5,270 nucleotides of DNA from JAQGMJ01 sp036271855 (GTDB taxonomy: Bacteria > Pseudomonadota > Gammaproteobacteria > Burkholderiales > JAEUOS01). The notes under the pieces are model-generated. The model worked only from the letters and a program-made list of their open reading frames with translations, did no database searches and was not told the DNA's origin. The translations under genes were made by a program, and so were the position numbers. Shown here piece by piece: positions 1-4,923 of the stretch; the first letter of the stretch is position 1, and each line of letters begins with the position of its first letter. The stretch spans positions 1 through 5,270 of the forward strand of contig DATAZV010000525.1 of the NCBI GenBank assembly GCA_036271855.1, read 5' to 3'.

Positions 1-1038
1 CTTTCCCTGCTGCTGCTGGCCGGCGGTGCGCTCGCCGCCTTCAACCCGTTCAGCCCGGCGCGCGGCGCCGACGGCGTCGAAGTGGCGGCCGCTTCCCCCA
101 ACAGCCCGATGGCCGCCCAATCCCTCGCCCTGCCCAACTGCGCCTCGGCCAATTACGACGGCACCCGCCGCCTCTACACCATCATCAACGGCGCGCCGCG
201 CGTGGCGCGCGCCACCGGCGAGCCGCTGGACGCCAAGGGCGCGGTGCTGGAGGCGAAGAACATGCCGGTGAACCAGCAATGCGTGCTGCACGTCGTGCCC
301 GCGGGCGCGGCGGCGGCCGCTGGCGAAATGCCGGCCGGGCGCTACACCGTCTACTACAGCGGCGGCGGCGACGGCGGTGCCGGCGGCACCGCGCGCTTCA
401 ACGGCGGCGGCGGCGGCGGCGCTTCGGCGGTGCAGGATTTGATCACCGTCAACCTCGTCCCCGGCAACTACAAGCTCACGCTGGGCGCCGGCGGCCCCGG
501 CGGCGTCGCCTGCAAAGACATGCTCGGCGGCGGCCCCGGCTACCCCGGCAGCCCGACCGGCCTGACGGCGCTGAACAACGGCATCATCGTCGCCGGCACC
601 GCGGACGCCGACACCTGGAAGCGCCCGAGCCGCTCGCAACTGGAAAAAATGATCGGCAACAAGGACGGCCACGGCGGCACCGGCCCCGGCCGGGCGCCCG
701 GCGGCAACGGCGGCTTCAACACCCCGGCGCGCGCCTTCGGCGCCTCCGAAGGCGGCGCCAACCCCGCGCCCTGGGTTGCCGGCACCCCCGGCGACAACGG
801 CACCGGCGTGCTGCCGGTGGTGGCCACCGGCATCGGCGCCGGCGGCGGTGGCGGCGCGGGCCGGGGCAACGGCGGCGAAGGCGCCGGCCTGATCGCGCCC
901 AAGCGCGCGCAGACCATCGACACGCTGCCCGAAATGGGCGGCCTGGGCGCCGGCGGCGGCGGCGGCCAGGGCCGCGAAACCTTTTGCACCGCGGGCGCGG
1001 CCGGCGGGCCGGGGTATATGGCGTTTAGACGCAGCTGA
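1..1038 (+). CDS. Glycine-rich exported or membrane-anchored protein, 5' end outside the window
   Basis: The frame is open from base 1 to the TGA at 1036-1038, giving 345 visible residues, so the true start lies left of the window. The GTG at 82 is probably not the start, because the frame continues upstream into a hydrophobic stretch (residues 1-14, LSLLLLAGGALAAF) that looks like the end of a signal peptide, a transmembrane anchor or a pilin-type N-terminal helix. Residues 30-115 form a non-repetitive region. Residues 120-340 are very rich in glycine, with poly-Gly runs near 135-140 and 279-285, a segment VPGNYKLTLGAGGPGG near 153-168, and the ending GGPGYMAFRRS. This pattern resembles glycine-rich domains of phage tail and surface proteins, where Gly loops alternate with short beta strands. 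Four cysteines (47, 94, 171, 329) could form disulfides outside the cytoplasm. The function is not recognised. A pseudopilin or a surface adhesin is possible. A strong terminator follows 18 bases after the stop. Confidence 0.8.
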   Translation, partial: LSLLLLAGGALAAFNPFSPARGADGVEVAAASPNSPMAAQSLALPNCASANYDGTRRLYTIINGAPRVARATGEPLDAKGAVLEAKNMPVNQQCVLHVVPAGAAAAAGEMPAGRYTVYYSGGGDGGAGGTARFNGGGGGGASAVQDLITVNLVPGNYKLTLGAGGPGGVACKDMLGGGPGYPGSPTGLTALNNGIIVAGTADADTWKRPSRSQLEKMIGNKDGHGGTGPGRAPGGNGGFNTPARAFGASEGGANPAPWVAGTPGDNGTGVLPVVATGIGAGGGGGAGRGNGGEGAGLIAPKRAQTIDTLPEMGGLGAGGGGGQGRETFCTAGAAGGPGYMAFRRS

Positions 1039-1056
1039 TTGCGTCGTCGCAGCAGC

Positions 1057-1091
1057 AAGCAAAAAGCGCGGCATTGCCGCGCTTTTTGCTT
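1057..1091 (+). terminator. Intrinsic terminator, probably bidirectional
   Basis: A perfect 17-base inverted repeat, AAGCAAAAAGCGCGGCA and its complement, is separated by one base. In RNA it would form a GC-rich core hairpin (GCGCGGC/GCCGCGC) with an A tract on the left and a TTTTT tract on the right. It lies 18 bases after the stop of the glycine-rich gene. No minus-strand gene ends here, so only plus-strand use is supported by context. Confidence 0.93.
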
Positions 1092-1163
1092 GGCGCCCGT
1101 CCGCGCAAGCCGGCAGCGGCCGTGGACTGTTGATCCGGGCGCGATGCTTTATTTCACCCTGCG

Positions 1164-1237
1164 CCGGAGCAGGCGTGTACAACGCGTTGCGCCATCACCT
1201 GGCTCCGGAGCAGGCGTCCGCGACGCCTAGCGCTCCG
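1164..1237. repeat. 13-base direct repeat, second copy inside a bulged hairpin
   Basis: The sequence CCGGAGCAGGCGT occurs at 1164-1176 and again at 1205-1217. The second copy continues into an inverted repeat: CGGAGC (1206-1211) pairs with GCTCCG (1232-1237) and AGGCGT (1212-1217) pairs with ACGCCT (1223-1228), leaving a 3-base bulge and a 5-base loop. The first copy lacks the matching right arm. A 10-base palindrome CAACGCGTTG (1180-1189) lies between the copies. It resembles a short REP-type intergenic repeat, but it could also be a structured leader or regulatory site of the downstream regulator. The rest of the 250-base spacer (1092-1341) shows no coding signal. Confidence 0.5.
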
Positions 1238-1341
1238 CTGCCCCTGAAGGAAACGCCTGCGTCCTCTCGCCTGGCCCCGGGTCGGCGCCACTGCGCCCGC
1301 TGTTAATATCCCCTGATGCCGGACCTTGAAGCGGAGGGGCG

Positions 1342-2040
1342 ATGAGCAGCCAGCGCACGATGAAACCGCCGGGCGATTTCGACGCCTGCGCGCTGCTGCG
1401 CGCCATCGCGCCGGCCGACCTGCGCCGCGACTGCCCCACCGCGCGGGTGCTGGCGGTGCGCCACCGCGGCGCGATCTACCGCCAGGGCGAACCCGCGCGC
1501 CACGTCTTTTGCGTGCTCGACGGCCAGGTGAGCATCGCGCGCACCAGCCTCGAGGGCACCGTGCTGACCACGGCGGTGCTGGGGCCGGGGGATTTTTTCG
1601 GGCCGGAGCTGGCCGGTGCCGCCGTCGCCGGCGACACCGCGCGCGCCAAGGGGGCGGTGTCGGTCTGGCGCGCGCCGATGGCGGAATTGCGCCGCCTGCT
1701 GCAAAACCACCCGGCCGCTTCGTGGGAATTCATCGCGGCGCTGGCGCGGCGCCAGGGGCAGATGGAGCGCCGGCTGGAGGGCTTCGCCTTCAAGCGGGTG
1801 GAGGCGCGCCTGGCGGAAACCTTTCGCGAATTGTCCGGCGGCTTTGCGCTGCGCTGCGAGCACGGCTTCGGCCAGCACCTGCGGCTCTCGCAACAGGAGC
1901 TGGCCGACCTGGTGGGCGCCAGCCGGCCGGTGGTCAGCACCATCCTCAACCGCCTGCGCGATGCGGGCGTGGTCGGCTACAACCGCGAGTATGTGTGCGT
2001 GCGGCGCATCGAGGACCTCGACAGCCTGATCGACGCCTAG
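1342..2040 (+). CDS. Crp/Fnr-family transcriptional regulator
   Basis: A complete 232-residue protein, the usual size for the family. Residues 18-120 fit the cyclic-nucleotide-binding-like beta-roll (IYRQGEPARHVFCVLDGQVSI, then GPGDFFGPEL near 81-90). Residues 130-165 fit the long dimerisation helix, and 178-222 fit the winged helix-turn-helix (RLSQQELADLVGASRPVVSTILNRLRDAG). The ATG at 1342 is chosen because GGAGGGG lies 3 bases upstream. The in-frame ATG at 1360 has no comparable site. The phosphate-binding Arg-Ser of cAMP-binding CRP seems to be replaced by Asp-Thr (98-99), and the five cysteines (16, 31, 57, 172, 219) do not follow the N-terminal FNR iron-sulfur spacing, so the signal sensed is unknown. 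The recognition helix keeps Arg195 but has Pro196 and Thr200 where CRP has Glu181 and Arg185. The gene stands alone, and its target is not evident. A TTAATAT at 1303-1309 could be a -10 box, but no good -35 box was seen. Confidence 0.93.
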   Translation: MSSQRTMKPPGDFDACALLRAIAPADLRRDCPTARVLAVRHRGAIYRQGEPARHVFCVLDGQVSIARTSLEGTVLTTAVLGPGDFFGPELAGAAVAGDTARAKGAVSVWRAPMAELRRLLQNHPAASWEFIAALARRQGQMERRLEGFAFKRVEARLAETFRELSGGFALRCEHGFGQHLRLSQQELADLVGASRPVVSTILNRLRDAGVVGYNREYVCVRRIEDLDSLIDA

Positions 2041-2198
2041 AACCTGTCCGCAAATGGCCCGGGTCGGCTGGCGGGTGATTTGAACGCATGGCGGCGTTGC
2101 AAATCCTCGCGAACCCTCGGGGTTCGTCGCGGTTTGCGCCTTGCCCTGAGCGCAAATCCCCTCGCCATCCTCAGCCTGTTTATTTACAGACAAGTTCT
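2039..2198. repeat. 160-base end-to-end imperfect palindrome, MITE-like element
   Basis: The two ends are inverted copies: AGAACCTGTCCGCAAAT from 2039 and, on the other strand from 2198, AGAACTTGTCTGTAAAT. They differ at only three positions, all C/T. The inverted similarity continues inward (GATTTG...CGC on both arms, then GCAAA...CGAACCC) to a perfect central hairpin, GAACCC (2111-2116) with GGGTTC (2120-2125), whose loop is at the exact centre of the element. There is no coding capacity of its own. The left end overlaps the last two bases of the regulator's TAG stop. The bases just outside AACC...GTT are CTAG on the left and CTTG on the right, a possible decayed target duplication. It could be a non-autonomous mobile element or a large transcript-end structure. 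I do not recognise the family. Confidence 0.6.
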
Positions 2199-2259
2199 TG
2201 AATTCTCGCGCCACTGTCATCTAGCTAACAGCCAAAGCGGCGCCGGCCTGCCACCCTGC

Positions 2260-2303
2260 AGCACTCGCCCTTTCCGGGTGCTACGGCGCGGCGATTTCCG
2301 CGC
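2260..2303 (+). other. Two adjacent hairpins in the leader of the 2323 gene
   Basis: The first is an 8-pair stem, AGCACTCG (2260-2267) with CGGGTGCT (2275-2282), containing one G-U pair. The second is a perfect 6-pair stem, GCGCGG (2286-2291) with CCGCGC (2298-2303). They end 20 bases before the start codon and 8 bases before the ribosome binding site, so they may shape the mRNA leader. No known riboswitch class was recognised, and GC-rich DNA gives such stems by chance fairly often. No convincing promoter was seen between 2199 and 2260. Confidence 0.3.
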
Positions 2304-2322
2304 AAGCTGACAGGAGCTACAG

Positions 2323-2610
2323 ATGAAAAAGGCATTTCTCGAAGTTACCGTGAAGGTGGCCGATGCAAATCGCGGCAAGGCCGGCGCGGTCTACGCAAAA
2401 TACAAGGCGCCGTTTCTCGCCGCCATCCCTGGTGCGCTCACCAAGGATCTGCTGGTGCGCGATGAAGACGTGCAGGTGCTGCACGGCTTCGACACGCGCT
2501 CCGCCGCCGAGAACTATCTCACCAGCAAGCTGTTCGAAAACGATGTGGTGCGCGAGCTCGCGCCCCTCCTCACGGCCGCGCCGGAGATACGCATCTATGA
2601 GTGCCAGTAA
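2323..2610 (+). CDS. Small conserved protein, probable dimeric alpha-beta barrel fold
   Basis: A 95-residue soluble protein with no signal peptide or membrane segment. AGGAG at 2312-2316, 6 bases before the ATG, supports this start. The pattern is a beta strand (AFLEVTVKV, 4-12), a helix (15-36), strands around LTKDLLVRDED and VQVLHGFDT (39-58), a second helix beginning SAAENYLTSKLF (60-71), and a final strand EIRIYEC (88-94). This beta-alpha-beta-beta-alpha-beta order matches the ferredoxin-like dimeric alpha-beta barrel group, which includes ABM monooxygenases, EthD-like and YCII-like proteins. The phrase 'LHGFDTRSAAENYL', a strand followed by a helix holding paired small and aromatic residues, is typical of ABM-like proteins. 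No catalytic residues can be assigned, so the enzymatic role is unknown. The MAPEG gene follows 183 bases later in the same direction, and co-transcription is possible but unproven. Confidence 0.78.
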   Translation: MKKAFLEVTVKVADANRGKAGAVYAKYKAPFLAAIPGALTKDLLVRDEDVQVLHGFDTRSAAENYLTSKLFENDVVRELAPLLTAAPEIRIYECQ

Positions 2611-2671
2611 CGCTTCACCGGCTGCCGGCCGCTGTATCGGCTGGTGGCTGATCTGCTGTGCCGGCCAGCGC

Positions 2672-2701
2672 GCCGGCGGCCAGCCAGCCCATGCCGCCGG
2701 C
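2672..2701 (+). other. GC-rich stem-loop between the 2323 and 2794 genes
   Basis: GCCGGCGGC (2672-2680) and GCCGCCGGC (2693-2701) form a perfect 9-pair stem with a 12-base loop. No T tract follows, so it is at best a weak terminator or an mRNA-stabilising structure. A smaller stem, GCGGCG (2765-2770) with CGCCGC (2775-2780), lies just before the ribosome binding site of the MAPEG gene. The 183-base spacer shows no credible gene: the overlapping frames are rich in Arg, Ala and Pro with no family resemblance. Confidence 0.3.
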
Positions 2702-2793
2702 CGCGTGCAGCCGGCGCTGGCGCGCGCGCCGGCCGCCGCGCCTGCTGCGGCCGCTGCGCGTGATGCGGCGAATGCGCCGCGCCAGAGGCGCGC

Positions 2794-3228
2794 ATGACGA
2801 CGCCGATATGGATGCTGCTCGGCTTCGCCATGTGGACCCTGCTGCTGCTGCTGTTCACCGTCGGCGTATATCGCTGGGGCCGGATTTTCAGCGGCCGGGT
2901 GGCGATCCGCAATTTCCCGGCGGACGCCGCCGGCGGCGATGAATGGTACCGGCGCGCCACCCGGGCGCACGCCAACTGCATCGAAAACCTGCCGGTGTTC
3001 GGCGCGGTAGTGTTCGCGCTGCACGTCAGCCATGTGGGCGGCACGCTGGTCGACATGCTGGCGGTGGCGGTGCTGGTGACGCGCGTGATCCAGTCCATGG
3101 TGCACGTGTGCTTCGTGCACACCGACACCGTGGCCTCGGTGCGCTTCGGCTTTTACTTCGTGCAGTTCATCTGCTTTGTCTGGCTGACGGTGCTCATCGC
3201 CATGGCGCCCGGCGCCGCTGCTGCGTGA
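2794..3228 (+). CDS. MAPEG-family integral membrane protein
   Basis: A 144-residue protein with four predicted membrane helices (about 5-26, 65-80, 84-104 and 115-137), the size and topology of the MAPEG family (membrane-associated proteins in eicosanoid and glutathione metabolism). The loop after helix 1 and the start of helix 2 carry the family signature: R54, R57, N61, E64, N65, P67 and F69 in RATRAHANCIENLPVF. These polar residues contribute to the glutathione site in characterised members. The usual relatives in bacteria are uncharacterised inner-membrane proteins, and any glutathione transferase or peroxidase activity here is inferred only from family. The ATG at 2794 has AGAGG 5 bases upstream (2784-2788). 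The gene ends 25 bases from the stop of the convergent NTF2-like gene. Confidence 0.88.
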   Translation: MTTPIWMLLGFAMWTLLLLLFTVGVYRWGRIFSGRVAIRNFPADAAGGDEWYRRATRAHANCIENLPVFGAVVFALHVSHVGGTLVDMLAVAVLVTRVIQSMVHVCFVHTDTVASVRFGFYFVQFICFVWLTVLIAMAPGAAAA

Positions 3229-3229
3229 A

Positions 3230-3252
3230 GCACAGCGCCGGCGTGGCTGTGC
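3230..3252. terminator. Possible shared stem-loop between convergent genes
   Basis: GCACAGC (3230-3236) and GCTGTGC (3246-3252) form a perfect 7-pair stem with a 9-base loop. It fills the 25-base gap between the stops of the MAPEG gene (TGA, 3226-3228) and the minus-strand NTF2-like gene (TAA, 3254-3256). There is no T tract on either side, so termination would be weak or dependent on other factors. The position is the main argument for it. Confidence 0.4.
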
Positions 3253-3253
3253 C

Positions 3254-3601
3254 TTAGTCGAAAAAGCCGATGATGGAAGTGAGCTTGGCGCCCTGCGCGT
3301 CGAGGGTGACGATGTCGATGCCCCGGCGCAGCACCGTGCCCGCCTGCGTCGCCTCCCAGGCAAAGCGCGCGACGTGGTGATGCGCCTGCACCTCGCCCAC
3401 CCGCAGCACCTGCGCGCCCGGGCGCTTTTCGCGCACCGCCGCGATGTGCGCCAGCAGCGCCGCCGGGTTGGCCGCGTGCACCATGGGGTCGGTGTAGCTG
3501 CCCTCGGCGCTCAGCACTTCGGCGAGCAGGCGCGCGCGCTCGGCGGGCTCGGCGGCGTTCCACGCCGCGCAATAGCGGTCGATCAGCTCGGTCAGGTTCA
3601 T
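3254..3601 (-). CDS. NTF2-like (SnoaL-type) family protein
   Basis: A 115-residue soluble protein. It opens with a helix (LTELIDRYCAAWNAAEPAERARLL, about 3-26), then GSYTDPMVHAANPAALLAHIAAVREKRPG (35-62), the order seen in NTF2-like/SnoaL-like cone-shaped alpha+beta-barrel proteins: helix, 'Y-x-D-P' turn, helix, 'R...PG', then strands. The later strands HHHVARFAWEAT (75-86) and VLRRGIDIVTLDAQGAKLTSIIGFFD (90-115) complete the sheet and end with the characteristic F-F-D. Members are isomerases, hydrolases or ligand-binding proteins, and many have no known function. No specific activity can be assigned. The ATG at 3601 is the best start, but no Shine-Dalgarno sequence is visible, and a strong palindrome lies just upstream. 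It lies 61 bases downstream of the membrane-protein gene on the same strand and may be the last gene of that operon. Confidence 0.82.
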   Translation of the reverse strand: MNLTELIDRYCAAWNAAEPAERARLLAEVLSAEGSYTDPMVHAANPAALLAHIAAVREKRPGAQVLRVGEVQAHHHVARFAWEATQAGTVLRRGIDIVTLDAQGAKLTSIIGFFD

Positions 3602-3638
3602 GGCGCGACAGCATAACCGCGCGCGCGGCCGCGCGCCA
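3601..3638. repeat. GC palindrome upstream of the NTF2-like gene
   Basis: GCGCGCGGCCGCGCGC at 3621-3636 is a perfect 16-base palindrome. In addition TGGCGCG (3601-3607) and CGCGCCA (3632-3638) are complementary, so the mRNA could fold over the start-codon region of the NTF2-like gene. It might end transcripts of the upstream membrane gene, dampen translation, or be a by-product of very high GC. No T tract is present. Confidence 0.3.
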
Positions 3639-3662
3639 GTGGGCGCTGCGGCGGGCCGTGCC

Positions 3663-4064
3663 TCACGCCGCCAGCGCCGCGCCGGCCCACTCGCCGGCGC
3701 CGTCGAGCAGGCTTAAGCACAGCAACACGCCCAGGCTCTTGGCGCTGGCGATCACGCCGCGCCTGAAGCCGCGCGAACGAAAGAAATAAACCGGCAGGCC
3801 GATGAAGGCCAGCGCCGCCACCGCGACGTTTTGCAGCGCGCCGCTGCGAAAGCCCAGCGCGCGCTTGTCGGCGTAATACCAGGCGTAGATCAGCGGCATC
3901 GTCAGCACCGCTTCGGCCAGCGACCATTTGCCGAGAGGGTCGTCGCTGACATGGCCGGTGAGCAGGGCTTCGGCCACCGGGCCGAGCAGGGAGAGCAGGG
4001 CGAGTGCGACCAGGGCGATGCGTTTGGTGGTTTTGTTTTCGCTTGCCGCGTCGCGCATGTTCAT
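3663..4064 (-). CDS. Small multi-pass inner-membrane protein, function unknown
   Basis: A 133-residue protein with a polar, charged N-terminus (MNMRDAASENKTTKR) and four hydrophobic segments, at about 15-35, 48-64, 75-95 and 106-120, with a possible amphipathic tail. Between them are conserved-looking motifs: W58-region IYAWYYADKRALGFRSG (59-75) and GLPVYFFRSRGFRRG (89-103). The positively charged loops (ADKR, RSRGFRR) probably face the cytoplasm. The pattern recalls a group of uncharacterised bacterial membrane proteins, but no family name can be given. The start is ambiguous between ATG at 4064 and ATG at 4058, and neither has a strong ribosome binding site. The first lies only 2 bases after the upstream gene's TAA, which suggests translational coupling. 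Confidence 0.75.
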   Translation of the reverse strand: MNMRDAASENKTTKRIALVALALLSLLGPVAEALLTGHVSDDPLGKWSLAEAVLTMPLIYAWYYADKRALGFRSGALQNVAVAALAFIGLPVYFFRSRGFRRGVIASAKSLGVLLCLSLLDGAGEWAGAALAA

Positions 4065-4066
4065 GT

Positions 4067-4354
4067 TTATAGTGCGCCGCCTTCACTGCGCCAGCGCTGC
4101 ACCGCCGCGCTCACTGCATCGTTCAGCACGGTGTTGTTGCGCGCGTAATACTCGCGCGGGCGCAGAGCGATGTCGTCGGCCAGCCGGTCGATGTAGGCGC
4201 GGCCTTCTGTCTGATAGCGCGCGGATTCTTCGGGGTTCAGCTCGATCATCACCGACAGGCTGGAGAAGGATAGGGTGCAGTTGACGTCGAGGTAGAAGGA
4301 CGCGTCGTGTTGCAGGAGGAACCAGGCGGCGGGGGTGTGGGCGAGGACTTGCAT
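4067..4354 (-). CDS. Unrecognised 95-residue protein in the brnTA operon
   Basis: The family is not recognised. The protein is probably cytoplasmic: no signal peptide or clear membrane helix. The first half reads as short strands (AAWFLLQHDASFYLDVNCTL, 9-28, then LSVMIELN, 33-40), and the second half as helices (PEESARYQTEGRAYIDRLADDI, 41-62, and LNDAVSAAVQRW, 77-88) joined by LRPREYYARN (64-73). The acidic and aromatic second half (Y47, Y54, Y69, Y70) looks conserved in style, not random. It sits 22 bases after the immunity-like gene and 2 bases before the membrane gene, so it is almost certainly co-transcribed with them. The ATG at 4354 lacks a good ribosome binding site. The ATG at codon 36 is an alternative, but it would lose the N-terminal strands. 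A small adaptor or a second immunity-type protein is possible, but this is only inference. Confidence 0.7.
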   Translation of the reverse strand: MQVLAHTPAAWFLLQHDASFYLDVNCTLSFSSLSVMIELNPEESARYQTEGRAYIDRLADDIALRPREYYARNNTVLNDAVSAAVQRWRSEGGAL

Positions 4355-4376
4355 GGGTCAGGCGCACTGACACTCT

Positions 4377-4622
4377 TCAGGCCTTCGCCTTTGGATTGAA
4401 GATGACAAACTGTGGCGAGTTGGCGAAGCCTTTTTGATGGCTCTCGAGGTGTACGTGGTTGAAGGTGTCGCCCATCTCCTCCATTTCGCGCGCGGCGTTT
4501 TCGATGAAGGCAGCGATCTTGCGTAGCTGGGCCGGGCTGGCGACGAGCGTGACTTCAGCCATCTTTTCGGGCGACTTGCTGTCGGCCCTGCGGGCTTTCT
4601 GGGTGTAGCCGTAGAGCTTCAT
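4377..4622 (-). CDS. Imm32-like small immunity protein (tentative)
   Basis: An 81-residue soluble protein. Its layout, MKLYGY at the start, AEVTLVASPAQLRKIAAFIENAAREMEEMG in the middle (22-51), then FNHVHLES (54-61) and SPQFVIFNP (69-77), matches from memory a group of small proteins annotated as Imm32-type immunity proteins, which share 'EVTL.ASP.ELR.IA.FL..A..M...G..F.H.HL' and end in '.VFNP'. Immunity proteins of this kind neutralise polymorphic toxins, but many occur without a recognisable toxin nearby, and none is visible here apart from BrnT. The start ATG lies 3 bases after the brnA stop. AGG is only 2 bases before the ATG, so translation probably depends on coupling to brnA. Its GC content looks lower than that of the flanking genes, which may indicate separate ancestry. 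The assignment to Imm32 should be treated as a hypothesis. Confidence 0.72.
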   Translation of the reverse strand: MKLYGYTQKARRADSKSPEKMAEVTLVASPAQLRKIAAFIENAAREMEEMGDTFNHVHLESHQKGFANSPQFVIFNPKAKA

Positions 4623-4625
4623 TGC

Positions 4626-4910
4626 CTATGCCGCGTCCAATGCCTTGTCGATCACCTTCTTCGACACGCCGCTTTCCTTCAGCGCGCGGGCGATGGCTTC
4701 GATGTCGGGGCGGTCGAGTTCTTCGAGGTCCGCGCGCATGCCCTGGCTGACGTAGTAGCGCATTAGCCCCTGGTAGCCGGAGAAGCCCTTTGCCTCGGCG
4801 ATCTCTTTCAGTTCCTCGATCATCTGCGCCGGCAGGCGCATGCTGATGGCAACCATCGGCGCGTCTTTCACCAGGCGTTTCTTGATGCGTTCCAGTGCCT
4901 TGTTTTTCAT
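4626..4910 (-). CDS. brnA: BrnA-type antitoxin with ribbon-helix-helix domain
   Basis: A 94-residue protein from the ATG at 4910. The ribosome binding site GGAGAG (4917-4922, complement) is 6 bases upstream, so this start is preferred over the in-frame ATG at 4940, which would overlap the end of brnT and lacks a site. Residues 19-26 (MVAISMRL) fit the DNA-binding beta strand. Residues 28-41 and 45-57 (AQMIEELKEIAEAK, GYQGLMRYYVSQG) fit the two helices of a CopG/BrnA-type fold, including the G-Y-Q phrase common in BrnA proteins. The basic N-terminus (KNKALERIKKR) may help bind DNA. The C-terminal part (60-94) is helical and charged and would contact the toxin. In the family BrnA neutralises BrnT and represses the operon, alone or with BrnT. 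The gene begins 13 bases after the brnT stop, the usual toxin-first order for this family. Confidence 0.88.
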   Translation of the reverse strand: MKNKALERIKKRLVKDAPMVAISMRLPAQMIEELKEIAEAKGFSGYQGLMRYYVSQGMRADLEELDRPDIEAIARALKESGVSKKVIDKALDAA

Positions 4911-4923
4911 CGCTGACTCTCCA

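Noticed and set aside
361..1000. GGC-rich repeated stretches as a tandem repeat array or CRISPR
   Set aside because: The repetition follows glycine codons, has no fixed unit length and no spacers, so it reflects protein composition.
540..1058. Proline-rich 172-residue minus-strand reading frame
   Set aside because: The Pro runs are the reverse complement of Gly codons in the glycine-rich gene. Its start also falls inside the terminator.
1132..1150. FNR-type binding site suggested by TTGAT near 1132
   Set aside because: The second half-site ATCAA is absent at the required spacing.
1303..2220. Long 305-residue minus-strand reading frame
   Set aside because: It lies antisense to the Crp/Fnr gene, whose protein has clear family motifs. 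The antisense product is rich in Arg, Ala, Gln and His with no recognisable motif, as expected for the opposite strand of a GC-rich gene.
2658..2942. Plus-strand frame in the gap before the MAPEG gene
   Set aside because: It overlaps the MAPEG gene in another frame, is almost entirely Arg, Ala and Pro, and has no ribosome binding site.
2317..3363. 348-residue minus-strand reading frame
   Set aside because: It runs antisense across both the barrel-fold gene and the MAPEG gene and the gap between them. Its composition is His, Arg and Ala-rich with no family resemblance, so it is a shadow of two supported genes.
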